A stretch of DNA of 64,000 nucleotides from NCBI GenBank assembly GCA_963828705.1, contig CAWHGA010000013.1:1-64000 (forward strand), in the 5' to 3' direction. Below the pieces are notes generated by a model, which was not told where the DNA came from, did not search any database, and worked only from the letters and a program-made list of their open reading frames with translations. Source of the stretch: CAWDJT01 sp963828705 (lineage in GTDB: Bacteria; Desulfobacterota; Syntrophobacteria; Syntrophobacterales; Syntrophobacteraceae). Below are positions 1-8,241 of the stretch, piece after piece (the stretch's first letter is position 1; every line of letters starts with the position of its first letter). The position numbers and the translations under genes are program-made.

Positions 1-40
1 CGATCATTTCCCTTACTGGGTGGATCTGGACTGGGCATAG
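1..40 (+). CDS. C-terminal tail of an upstream gene (partial)
   Basis: An open frame enters from the left edge and reads DHFPYWVDLDWA before a TAG at 38-40. It lies 13 bases ahead of the nitrilase-family start and on the same strand, so it could be the end of an operon partner. Only 12 residues are visible and I do not recognise the family. Confidence 0.3.
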   Translation, partial: DHFPYWVDLDWA

Positions 41-53
41 AGCGGAGTTGAGC

Positions 54-864
54 ATGAAAGACAACATCCGGGTTGCCATGGTGCAGCCCAAACCCTACCC
101 TCAATTTCACGATCCCAGGAATGGGTCGGCCAGCCTTGGGCGCTTGTGAAAATGCCGCGGAGAAGTTCTGGATGTATCTGTTTGCCGAGTTTTCCTTTTA
201 AGGGGAGCGGGAACTGGGCGACGCAGCCCGCGATCTCAACGCCTATATCATTGCCGGATTGGTGGAGCAGGAAGGGGATCGGTTGTTCAATACCGCCACT
301 GTCTTTGATCGCGCCGGACACATCCTTGGTCGGCAGCGCAAGCGCAATGTCGGCGCGATGGAACGAAATCAGCTGGGGATTGTCGCCGGTGACGGAGTGT
401 TTCGTGCCTTCAAAACCGATTTCGGCAAGATCGGCGTGCCCGTCTGCATCGATTTCTGGGGGCAGCCGGAAGCCGCCAAACAGCTGGTCGATCAAGGTGC
501 CGACATCATCTTCAATATTGGGATCTTCCCCGTTCTTCGCGGTCATTGGAAGATGGGGGCCATGGTGCGTGCCTTCGACAACTTCGTGCCGGTGGTGGGG
601 GTCAACACCGCTGACTACAACTCCGTGGCTCAGGACAAACGAATCCATCAGCACGGTGGGCACAGCCTTGTGATCCAGCCGCCCAAAATGCTGGATAATG
701 AAGATTTTCGTCGCTGGTTCCGGAGTCTCGACACTATCGAGGACTGGGTCAAGATGGAACTCGACGAACTGGAACAGATTAGCATGGCGGAGGTTAATCT
801 CAGTATGGCTCGCCGTTTTCGGCGAGAGTTCTGGAATCGATTTGGCTTCCAGAGGGTGCAGTGA
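54..864 (+). CDS. Carbon-nitrogen hydrolase (nitrilase superfamily), frameshifted
   Basis: The ATG at 54 opens MKDNIRVAMVQPKPYPQF, a normal nitrilase-superfamily N-terminus, but that frame stops at 147. Matching sequence resumes in a second frame (CLPSFPFKGS, the region of the catalytic Glu) and then in a third from about 202 to 864, which contains AYIIAGLVEQEGDRLFNTA and the catalytic-Cys region IGVPVCIDFWGQPEA. Family members hydrolyse amides or nitriles with a Glu-Lys-Cys triad in the cytoplasm; the substrate cannot be read here. At least two indels, near 130-146 and 196-215, are needed to restore one protein of about 270 residues. The last 60 residues are charged and less typical. Family assignment is firm; the gene is either mis-sequenced or broken. 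Confidence 0.75.
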
Positions 865-1047
865 TGCTGCGGTGACCGCCTGCTGGTGACAATTTGCAAC
901 AGGTCGACTCAGGCGAAGCCGCTTTCCTCGGGACACAAACGCACCCAGTCATAATGTAAGATTAGGGTTTTTGGCGTCTTGGTGTCCTGGCAGCCTGATG
1001 AGAGAAGCAGGGACATTTCTAGTCGTTACAACGGTTCGGGAGAAATC

Positions 1048-2994
1048 ATGAGGCGATCCGAGCGGAACGTATACTTGCACATGAAGACCCTTGATGAGGC
1101 CCAGGCGATTTGGGCGCAAACTACCCAGGCGCTACGCACTGCCGTGGAGAGTATCCCAAGCCATCAGGCGCTCCATCGGGTGACGGCGGAGCCGGTTTTG
1201 GCATTGCGTTCCGTGCCTCATTACCATGGCGCCGCCATGGATGGCATTGCCGTCAAGGCTCAGGAAACCTTCGGGGCGAGCGACGCCCAGCCGCTGCGGC
1301 TGCTGCTGGGGTCCAAGACTATTGCCGTCGATACCGGCGATCCGATGCCGGCCAACACCGATGCAGTCATCATGATCGAGCAGGTGGAAACCATCGACGA
1401 CCGGCAGGTGGAAATTCGAGCACCGGCCTATCCCTGGCAGCATGTGCGAAAGGTTGGGGAAGACATCGTTGCCGGGGAACTGCTGTTGCCGCAGCAGCAC
1501 CGCTTGCGCCCGGCCGATCTGGGGGCCTTGCTGGCAGCGGGGGTCACCTCGCTGACGGTGTTCAAGCGCCCGCGGGTGTGGATCCAGCCGACCGGAACCG
1601 AACTGCTGCCGGCTGAGGCTACGGGTGAACCACCACCCGGAAAGATCATCGAGTTCAACGGCACCGTGCTGGCCGCCATGGCGCAGGAAACCGGGGCGGA
1701 ACCCTGGCTGCAGGGGATCGTGGCTGACGATTATGACAGCATCAAAAGGGCCGTGGAAGAAGCCGTAGCCAGTCCGGCTGAGGTGGTCCTGATCAATGCG
1801 GGTTCGTCCGCCGGCACCGAAGATTACACCCGGGCACTCATCGAGGAACTAGGCCAGGTGCTGGTCCACGGCGTGACCATGATGCCGGGTAAACCCACCA
1901 TCCTGGGGTTGGTGAGGGGCAAACCGGTCCTGGGTATTCCTGGTTATCCGGTATCGGCCATTCTTGCCTTCGAACAATTTGTGCGACCGCTCCTGTTTGG
2001 CCTGCAGGGCCTGGCCAGCCCATGTTTTCCGGGGGTGACCGCGACCCTGGCCCGCAAGCTGCCGTCGCGCCTGGGCCTCGAGGAGTTCGTCCGGGTCATC
2101 CTCGGGCGGGTCCAGGGTAATTTAATCGCCATGCCGCTGCAACGGGGTGCCGGAGTGATCACTTCGCTTACCCGCGCCGATGGCATCCTCCAGATTCCTC
2201 AGGAACTGGAGGGCCTTGAGTTGGGCGAAGAAGTCCGGGTCCGCCTGCTGCAGCCCGAAGAACAGCTGGACCATACCATCATCATGATTGGCAGCCATGA
2301 CAACACCATCGATGTCCTGGCCAATGAATTGAAGAAAAGGGACAGCCGCCTGCATCTGTCATCGAGCAATGTCGGCAGTATGGGCGGGCTGATGGCGATC
2401 CGCCGTGGTCAGACCCATCTGGCCGGCTCTCATCTGCTGGATACGGAAAGTGGGGATTACAATTTTTCCTACGTGGAACGCTACCTGCGTGATGTGCCGT
2501 TGCGTCTGGTCCAGTTGGCGAGACGGGCTCAGGGGTTGCTGGTGCGTCCCGGCAATCCCAAGAGCATCCAGGGGGTGGCTGATCTCCTTCGGTCTGATGT
2601 GGTGTTCATCAACCGTCAGGGAGGATCAGGCACGCGGATTCTGCTGGATTACCAGTTGGCGAAGCTGGGTATCGAAGCTGGGCGGATTCAGGGCTACGAC
2701 CAAGACGAATTTACCCACATGGCGGTGGCGGTCAACGTGCTGAGTGGCCGCGCCGACGCGGGTATGGCCATATACTCTGCAGCGAGGGCTCTGCACCTGG
2801 ATTTCATTCCGGTGGCGGAGGAACGTTACGACTTGATTATTCCCGAGGCCTGCTGGGAAGACTTTAAGATCCAGCAATTGTTGGACATCATTGGGTCCGC
2901 TTCGTTCCGGCAGATGGTGGAGGCTATGGGCGGCTATGATGTGCGCGAGACGGGGATGATTATGGGACGTTGGGATGGGGAAAGGTGGTTGTAA
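1048..2994 (+). CDS. moeA: MoeA-like molybdopterin biosynthesis protein fused to a periplasmic-binding-type domain
   Basis: This 648-residue protein has two parts. Residues about 10-400 are MoeA-like, the enzyme that inserts molybdate or tungstate into adenylated molybdopterin; HYHGAAMDGIAV, the NAGSSAGTEDYT loop and LGIPGYPVSA are visible. Residues about 415-648 form a substrate-binding-type domain, starting IMIGSHDNTIDVLANEL and containing FINRQGGSGTRILLDYQL, of the kind found fused to MoeA and thought to bind oxyanion or ligand. There is no signal peptide, so it should be cytoplasmic. The open frame extends to 979, but I chose the ATG at 1048 because it follows CGGGAGA at good spacing; ATG 1081 is an alternative. 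Mo/W enzymes are expected in this kind of anaerobe. Confident in family; which metal it serves is not visible. Confidence 0.9.
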   Translation: MRRSERNVYLHMKTLDEAQAIWAQTTQALRTAVESIPSHQALHRVTAEPVLALRSVPHYHGAAMDGIAVKAQETFGASDAQPLRLLLGSKTIAVDTGDPMPANTDAVIMIEQVETIDDRQVEIRAPAYPWQHVRKVGEDIVAGELLLPQQHRLRPADLGALLAAGVTSLTVFKRPRVWIQPTGTELLPAEATGEPPPGKIIEFNGTVLAAMAQETGAEPWLQGIVADDYDSIKRAVEEAVASPAEVVLINAGSSAGTEDYTRALIEELGQVLVHGVTMMPGKPTILGLVRGKPVLGIPGYPVSAILAFEQFVRPLLFGLQGLASPCFPGVTATLARKLPSRLGLEEFVRVILGRVQGNLIAMPLQRGAGVITSLTRADGILQIPQELEGLELGEEVRVRLLQPEEQLDHTIIMIGSHDNTIDVLANELKKRDSRLHLSSSNVGSMGGLMAIRRGQTHLAGSHLLDTESGDYNFSYVERYLRDVPLRLVQLARRAQGLLVRPGNPKSIQGVADLLRSDVVFINRQGGSGTRILLDYQLAKLGIEAGRIQGYDQDEFTHMAVAVNVLSGRADAGMAIYSAARALHLDFIPVAEERYDLIIPEACWEDFKIQQLLDIIGSASFRQMVEAMGGYDVRETGMIMGRWDGERWL

Positions 2995-3156
2995 ACTGGT
3001 GGAACCGATCGTGTGCCAACCCAGAGGAATCAATCATTCGCCCCTTCAGGTATCCGGTGGGGATGGCCATTCAACCGTTGGGGGCACTCGGGGTCCCCGG
3101 CAGAGTGCAGCTATACCCAGCCATTTATCAATGTGGACCGGTATGAAGGGACCGCA

Positions 3157-3831
3157 ATGGGTGTGATGGGCAAGTCGATGACTGTCGTTAGCCGCTTCTG
3201 CGGCACCGCGGGAGCACTGCTGGTGATTCTGGTGTTGTCAGGGGGCGGGTGTGCGGCCAGACGCCCCGTTTACATACCCGAAGAATGGCGTGTTGCGCCG
3301 ACTAAGCCGGCATTTGTGCCCAGGCCAGAATGGACGGCGCCACCAGAAGACGGCCCGGCCGCACCTACCCTGCAGCCACTACCCAGCATACAGGAAGAAG
3401 ACCTCAGTGCTATTCCTGAGAAGGATACCGGCGGTGGAGTCATTCCTGGCGAAGGGGCGGTGACCGATGTGACCAAACGGACCGATCCAACGGCCCAGAA
3501 CCCACAATACCTGGCTTCCATGCATTTGGTGAACACTGCCAAATCCTCCCTCCAGCAGGGGAATGCCGAACAGGCCATCGCCCAATTGGAACAGGCCATC
3601 CAGGTTGACGCCTACAATGCCGAAGCCTTTCTGGTTTTGGCCCAGGCCTGGCAGAACAAAGGGGACTTGAAGCGAGCGCTGGAATTCGCCCGAAAAGCGG
3701 AAATCCTCTATCAGGATGAACCCAAGGCTTTAAAGCGGGTCTATCTGTTGGAAGCCGACCTTCTAAAACAAAGCGGCCAGGTGCGTGAAGCCGAGGACTT
3801 TCGCCAGAAAGCCGCCCGCCTGGGGATGTGA
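3157..3831 (+). CDS. TPR-containing lipoprotein
   Basis: A 224-residue protein. The ATG at 3157 is preceded by GAAGGG at 3145. Residues 1-34 form a lipoprotein signal (hydrophobic ALLVILVLSGGG followed by Cys-Ala), so the mature protein should be lipid-anchored. A proline-rich low-complexity linker follows (about 35-110). The C-terminal half holds two to three tetratricopeptide repeats (SSLQQGNAEQAIAQLEQAI and AFLVLAQAWQNKGDLKRAL). TPR lipoproteins act as scaffolds in envelope complexes; no partner can be named. It overlaps the upstream extension of the next open frame, but the two genes are about 100 bases apart by chosen starts. The product is clear as a class; the function is unknown. Confidence 0.8.
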   Translation: MGVMGKSMTVVSRFCGTAGALLVILVLSGGGCAARRPVYIPEEWRVAPTKPAFVPRPEWTAPPEDGPAAPTLQPLPSIQEEDLSAIPEKDTGGGVIPGEGAVTDVTKRTDPTAQNPQYLASMHLVNTAKSSLQQGNAEQAIAQLEQAIQVDAYNAEAFLVLAQAWQNKGDLKRALEFARKAEILYQDEPKALKRVYLLEADLLKQSGQVREAEDFRQKAARLGM

Positions 3832-3929
3832 CGCTCCGGCAGCGCGCATCGCCACGCACAGATGTGGGACAGGCTTTCCGGCCTCCCGAATTCTCAGGCA
3901 AACATTTTCGATGCCGAGGTGACGAATCC

Positions 3930-5084
3930 ATGAATGAACCCTCTGAAAACCTTACACCGTGCCAGAATCCAACGGACAAACGCCACCGTCCATTTCTTCT
4001 GGTGGTGGTGTTCTTTTCCCTGTACCTGACCTATTTGATCCTGCGTCCCTTTGCTCACACCATCATCTTCGCCATCATCCTGGCATCGATGTTCCACCCG
4101 CTGCACTCCTGGCTGGTTCGCCGCTGCGGTGGGCGCAGCAGCCTGGCGGCGTTACTTGGTATCATGGTCATCACCTTCGTCATCATTCTACCGCTGCTGG
4201 TGTTTTTCTCGGCCTTAACCAGCCAGGCGGTGCACTCCATCAATCAGGTCAACGACTGGATCCGCGCCGGGAACCTGCAGCGACTGATGGAAGATGGCCG
4301 AATGGCGGCCTACAGCGTCTGGCTGGAAGAGCACGCATCTTTCATCGATCTAAAAAAGCTCGACATTCAGGGGAATATTCTGCAGTTCAGCAAGAATTTT
4401 GGTCAGTTTTTGCTGGCCCAGGGTGCCAATCTCCTTGGAGATGCCCTCGGGATTGTGTCACGGTTTTTTATCATGATGTTTATCATCTTTTACCTGCTCC
4501 GCGACGGCGCCGAGATGATCCAGCGGATCAAGTACCTGGCGCCGCTCAGGGAGGACCAGGAGGACCGCATCATTGACCGCATTCGGTCGGTGGCACGGTC
4601 GGCCCTAATGGGAAGTTTTGTGGTGGCAGTGTGCCAGGGGGTTACCGGAGGGATCGGCCTATCGATTGTGGGTATCCCCGGCTTGTTCTGGGGGGCGATG
4701 ATGGGTTTTACCTCGCTGATACCTCTGATCGGTACCGGCCTGATCTGGTTGCCCGCGGTCGCTTACCTGGCTCTGCTGGGTAAATGGAAAGCCATGGGCT
4801 TTCTCATTGCCTGGTGCGTGCTGGTGGTGGGGTCTTTCGAGTACTTTCTGCGACCTTATCTTATGAAGGGCCAGGCCGGGATGTCGCCATTCTATATCTT
4901 TCTGGCCATCATTGGCGGTGTCCAGTATTTCGGGCTCGCCGGTATCATCTATGGACCACTGATTCTGGCCTTCGCCATGGTCATGCTATACATCTACCAG
5001 ATTGAGTATCGGGATTTGCTGTTGGGACTCAGGGGGGATGAATCGGAACCGTTGCTGCAGGACCAAGCAGTCAAAGGAACGTGA
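3930..5084 (+). CDS. AI-2E family transporter (PerM/YdiK-like membrane protein)
   Basis: A 384-residue integral membrane protein with about seven or eight hydrophobic helices. The N-terminal pair (FLLVVVFFSLYLTYLILRPF) and the C-terminal block around GVQYFGLAGIIYGPLILAFA, with its conserved PLI signature, place it in the AI-2E/PerM family. Members export small molecules or act as sodium/proton antiporters; the name reflects one E. coli homologue and should not be taken as a function here. The frame is open back to 3828, but the ATG at 3930 follows GAGGTGAC and precedes the first helix directly, so I use it. It follows the TPR lipoprotein on the same strand and may be cotranscribed. Family confident, substrate unknown. 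Confidence 0.88.
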   Translation: MNEPSENLTPCQNPTDKRHRPFLLVVVFFSLYLTYLILRPFAHTIIFAIILASMFHPLHSWLVRRCGGRSSLAALLGIMVITFVIILPLLVFFSALTSQAVHSINQVNDWIRAGNLQRLMEDGRMAAYSVWLEEHASFIDLKKLDIQGNILQFSKNFGQFLLAQGANLLGDALGIVSRFFIMMFIIFYLLRDGAEMIQRIKYLAPLREDQEDRIIDRIRSVARSALMGSFVVAVCQGVTGGIGLSIVGIPGLFWGAMMGFTSLIPLIGTGLIWLPAVAYLALLGKWKAMGFLIAWCVLVVGSFEYFLRPYLMKGQAGMSPFYIFLAIIGGVQYFGLAGIIYGPLILAFAMVMLYIYQIEYRDLLLGLRGDESEPLLQDQAVKGT

Positions 5085-5090
5085 TAGGGT

Positions 5091-5121
5091 CGGCCACCCG
5101 CTTTGGTTGACTTGGTGGCCG
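5091..5121 (+). terminator. Inverted repeat after the AI-2E gene
   Basis: CGGCCACC at 5091-5098 is exactly complementary to GGTGGCCG at 5114-5121 and begins seven bases after the transporter stop. No T-run follows, so it is at best a weak or Rho-assisted terminator. Confidence 0.35.
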
Positions 5122-5221
5122 TAAGAAGTTATTAGTGCTGGCGGGATACCAGCCGACGATGGAAGCAGCCGGGATCGAAGGCGGCAAACACACTCTGGCG
5201 GGCAAAGACGAATGGGTGCAC

Positions 5222-5815
5222 ATGGAACGCAAACGGATTGAGATAAGATGGCATGGACGTGGTGGACAGGGTGCCGTGACCGCCGCCATGGTCCTGGCTG
5301 AAGCGGCCTACTACGATGGCTACAAAGGGGTGACTTCGGCCCCCTTCTTCGGCGCTGAACGTCGTGGGGCTCCGGTAATCGCCACCACGCGGTATGGTCG
5401 GCAACCCATTCGGACTTTTTCTCTGGTGGAATACCCCGATGTGGTGGTGGTCCTGGACGAATCGCTGCTCAGAGTAGTTGACGTCACTGCCGGGATACGT
5501 CCTGATGGCCTGGTCCTCATCAACACGCCGAAAGCACCGGAGAGTGTTCGTCTCAACGCGCCGGTCAATGTGGCCACCACCAACGCCACCCATTGGGCGA
5601 GAGAAGCCGAACTGATCGTGGCCGGATCGGTGTTGTTCAATACCTCCATTCTCGGTGGTTTTGCCCGGGCTACCGGGATGATCACCATGGCCAGCATCGA
5701 AAAGGCTCTAGGCCTGCATTTCAAGCGAGATGCTCTGGACAGAAACATCCACGGGGCACGCCTGGCCTATGAAGGGACAGTGCTGGCGACGGAATGCAAA
5801 CTGGTCTGTGTCTGA
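5222..5815 (+). CDS. porG: 2-oxoacid:acceptor oxidoreductase gamma subunit
   Basis: A 197-residue protein starting MERKRIEIRWHGRGGQGAV. The HGRGGQG motif near the N-terminus and FFGAERRGAPV are hallmarks of the gamma subunit of pyruvate/2-ketoisovalerate:ferredoxin oxidoreductases. The enzyme decarboxylates a 2-oxoacid with CoA to an acyl-CoA and reduces ferredoxin in the cytoplasm. The open frame reaches back to 5135; ATG 5222 matches the usual family start. The delta subunit follows 66 bases downstream, but no alpha or beta subunit follows, which is unusual for a four-subunit operon. Which 2-oxoacid is used (pyruvate, 2-oxoglutarate or branched-chain) cannot be told from gamma alone. Confidence 0.9.
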   Translation: MERKRIEIRWHGRGGQGAVTAAMVLAEAAYYDGYKGVTSAPFFGAERRGAPVIATTRYGRQPIRTFSLVEYPDVVVVLDESLLRVVDVTAGIRPDGLVLINTPKAPESVRLNAPVNVATTNATHWAREAELIVAGSVLFNTSILGGFARATGMITMASIEKALGLHFKRDALDRNIHGARLAYEGTVLATECKLVCV

Positions 5816-5881
5816 AACCCCCTGCGGACTGTTGCGACCAAGGTGGACGGTTGTTGAGAAAACCACATGAAAGGTTAGTTC

Positions 5882-6172
5882 GTGAACGCGAGAGAAGACA
5901 AATTTACCTATGCCCATAGTACCCTGGCCACCGGAGAAGCCGGTCACACCGGCGATTGGCGCCAGATGCGCCCGGAGATCGACCATAGCCGCTGTACCCC
6001 CGCCAAGAACAAACGGCCTTCCTGTTTCATCTGCTGGTTGTACTGCCCGGAAGGGATCGTCAAGCGTTCCATTCCGGTGGAGATCGATCTGGACTACTGC
6101 AAAGGTTGCGGTATTTGCGCTGAAGAATGCCCCACCAAAGCCATCAAGATGGTGGAAGACGAAAAGGAATAG
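5882..6172 (+). CDS. porD: 2-oxoacid:acceptor oxidoreductase delta subunit (2x[4Fe-4S] ferredoxin type)
   Basis: A 96-residue ferredoxin-like subunit read from GTG 5882. The second cluster motif is canonical (CKGCGICAEECPTKAI). The first is stretched: Cys in HSRC, then SCFICWLYCPEG eight residues later, giving four Cys with a wider first gap than usual. Delta subunits pass electrons from the catalytic beta subunit to soluble ferredoxin. It directly follows porG and should be cotranscribed. No porA/porB lies in the following kilobase, where the next gene is on the opposite strand. The product is clear; the start codon is less sure. Confidence 0.88.
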   Translation: MNAREDKFTYAHSTLATGEAGHTGDWRQMRPEIDHSRCTPAKNKRPSCFICWLYCPEGIVKRSIPVEIDLDYCKGCGICAEECPTKAIKMVEDEKE

Positions 6173-6278
6173 CGGGAGGTCTGTGGGCGTCTTCGTGCCT
6201 TGGCGCGAGCCGTTGATCGGGGGATCAATCCTATTGGGTGGTCGTGTCTATATCCGGGGTGGGCCTGGTGAACGCTGG

Positions 6279-7025
6279 TCATGCCAGGAGGTTCTCGGCC
6301 TTTCGAGAAGACACCAGGGTACGATACAACATATCCTCATGTTCCTGCCGATTCACTATGATGTCATCAAAGCCCGCCCGGCTAAGCAGTGCCCGCATTT
6401 CATCTAAAGTTAACGCCCCGCTTATGCACCACGCCCAGGCATCCGCTTCTGCAGCAAAGTGGTCGGGAAGTGACCCATGGCTGCACAGATCGGCAAGGAG
6501 GAGCTGGCCGCGCGGTTTGAGCACCCGCTGACACTCTCCCAGGAGCCATTCCTTGTCAGGGAAAAGGTTGAACACGCCATTCAGGATCGCAGCATCGAAG
6601 TGCTGCGACTGAAAGGGCAAGGCGGCGGCATCTCCACATACCCAAAAGAGTCCCTTTGATTGCAGAGGTCCGGTATCGGCCCAGCGGTGCGCCTGATGCA
6701 GCACCGGCCAGACCACATCGAGCCCCACTACATGGATGCCGGGATGCTGGGCAACCATGGCGAAGTTATCGATCCCGGCTCCGCAGCCCAGGTTGAGCAG
6801 CCACTGGTTTTCCGGGCCGCGAAGATGAGGCAAGGGGTTGCCGCAGGGCGCAAATAGATCCCATAGGTGGTCAGGAATGAGGTCGAAGAGGGCCGATGGG
6901 TAGCCCAGTTCAGTGGCGAGCTCACGGCCCGACAAGATTGGCAGCGTCGTGGGTACCGTCCGTCCCCGGGCGAATAGTTCAGCATAGTACCTTTTGACGT
7001 GCCTTTTGATCTCTTCGGTGTCCAT
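6279..7025 (-). CDS. Class I SAM-dependent methyltransferase (ArsM-like)
   Basis: A 248-residue protein with a Rossmann SAM-binding core. Motif I is LNLGCGAGIDN, the acidic end of strand 2 is VVGLDVV, and post-motif regions FDAAILNGVFNLFPDK and VLKPRGQLLLADL are clear. The segment DAWAWCISGALTLDEMRALL resembles the part of arsenite methyltransferases that carries a conserved Cys followed by a Gly-Ala turn, so an arsenic or other thiol-bound substrate is possible. The N-terminal 60 residues, with a helical start, also fit that family. It is transcribed toward porD, tail to tail. I am sure of the fold but only suggest the substrate class. Confidence 0.75.
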   Translation of the reverse strand: MDTEEIKRHVKRYYAELFARGRTVPTTLPILSGRELATELGYPSALFDLIPDHLWDLFAPCGNPLPHLRGPENQWLLNLGCGAGIDNFAMVAQHPGIHVVGLDVVWPVLHQAHRWADTGPLQSKGLFWVCGDAAALPFQSQHFDAAILNGVFNLFPDKEWLLGECQRVLKPRGQLLLADLCSHGSLPDHFAAEADAWAWCISGALTLDEMRALLSRAGFDDIIVNRQEHEDMLYRTLVSSRKAENLLA

Positions 7026-7202
7026 GGGGATCAGTCCGTATGGGATGTACGTGCCAAGCGTCTCGGTTTCCCGCTTCGACCAGCAGAAAAAGCTCCAGAC
7101 CGACTGGCACCAACAACGGAAATGTTGGGACCACTGCCGAGAACCACAATCATCCTCCCGCCTTATGCTTTCACGCTCTCAAGTAGAAGCCCTGAACCTG
7201 CA

Positions 7203-7232
7203 TTGACATGCGGCTCCCAAGGGGGTTACCAT
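7203..7232 (+). promoter_or_regulatory. Candidate sigma-70-type promoter upstream of the ABM protein
   Basis: TTGACA at 7203-7208 and TACCAT at 7227-7232 with an 18-base spacer. It lies in the 372-base gap 7026-7397, in which I see nothing else except the strong ribosome-binding site before 7398. The -10 box matches only four of six positions. Confidence 0.3.
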
Positions 7233-7397
7233 TAACCAGAAAATTCAGGGAATTAACGACTTTGCACCGGAACCTTCGCTGATCGATGGTGCTTGCTTGG
7301 GCCGCACCCGGTGTGGGTTGTAACTGGCAAACCTTAACACTTTATCTTCGTTCCGGCTGGCCATTGCGGTCAACCATTTTTAGCAAAGGAGGCAGCC

Positions 7398-7685
7398 ATG
7401 GCGATTCGAACATTGATTGAGCGGGAAATTAAGGCAGGCAGTGAAATCAAGCTGCACCAACTGCTCCTGCAGTTGCGAGCCAAGGCGATGCAGGCCAAGG
7501 GATATATCTCCGGAGAGACGCTGCGCGCTTTGGACAATCCCAACAAGTTCCTGGTTATCAGCACCTGGAACAGCTTGGCAGAATGGGAAGCCTGGGACAA
7601 AGATCCCACTCGAATGGGAGTCCAAGAGGAAGTCGACAGACTTCTTCGCTATCCATGCAAAACCACTATCTACATCTACGGGTAG
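7398..7685 (+). CDS. Antibiotic-biosynthesis-monooxygenase (ABM) domain protein
   Basis: A 95-residue protein starting MAIRTLIEREIKAGSE after AAAGGAGG at 7384. The ferredoxin-like ABM fold is indicated by KGYISGETLRALDNPNKFL and VISTWNSLAEWEAWDKDP, the strand-helix pattern of small ABM/heme-degrading-type proteins. Such proteins dimerise, and some cleave haem or oxidise quinones, but most are uncharacterised. The catalytic residues that would mark a haem oxygenase are not obvious here. It stands alone between gaps of 372 and 556 bases. Fold assignment is good; function unknown. Confidence 0.8.
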   Translation: MAIRTLIEREIKAGSEIKLHQLLLQLRAKAMQAKGYISGETLRALDNPNKFLVISTWNSLAEWEAWDKDPTRMGVQEEVDRLLRYPCKTTIYIYG

Positions 7686-7735
7686 GCTTTTCGGCTGACT
7701 ATTTCCAACCAGGTAATGCCTATGGGTGCGGAAGG

Positions 7736-8058
7736 TTAATCAGGAGGTCCAGCACCGTAGCTATGACCAAACTTCAAGTCGGGCACGAACGGAACGACTA
7801 TGGCGGCTACCAGAATGACCTGGATACCCATCAAGATCGGCAAGGTATCCAGGTTGCGCTCACCGGTGTGGGATTGAACAGCAAGAATGCCAACAGTAGT
7901 GTGACCACAAACAGGTGTTTGAAAAGATCCTGGCATGATTCGAAATCGTGTTCATAAGCAACCTGTCCGCTGTTTACCAAATCTGCTCGGATTTTACAAC
8001 AAGTCCGGTGACTCCTACTCAGAGCGATCCTGACCGCTTTCCGGATGAACCGTTGCAA
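7736..8058 (-). other. Possible broken small membrane protein in the 7686-8241 gap
   Basis: The gap 7686-8241 has no convincing gene. On the minus strand two overlapping frames each carry one hydrophobic helix: LFVVTLLLAFLLFNPTPV in the first (from 8058) and LPILMGIQVILVAAIVVPFV in the second (to 7736). Joined by one frame change they would give a small two-helix protein. I do not recognise a family and this may be chance. Confidence 0.2.
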
Positions 8059-8241
8059 GTCCCTTCACAAGAACCTTCGCATGGGTCGATATAACCCTGG
8101 TAACGGTTATCAATCTCGCTGATGGCTTCGCCATTTCCAGATAGATATACAGCCGGACTTGGAGTAGACTCCGCCGCGAAATGAGTTGGTGTTCGATTTT
8201 AAGGGATAACGGCCAGGGGTTGTCGGGAGGCTGATCGACCT

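Noticed and set aside
13..936. 307-codon minus-strand open frame over the nitrilase-like gene
   Set aside because: The plus strand carries unmistakable nitrilase motifs in three frames; the long antisense frame is a by-product of GC-rich codons.
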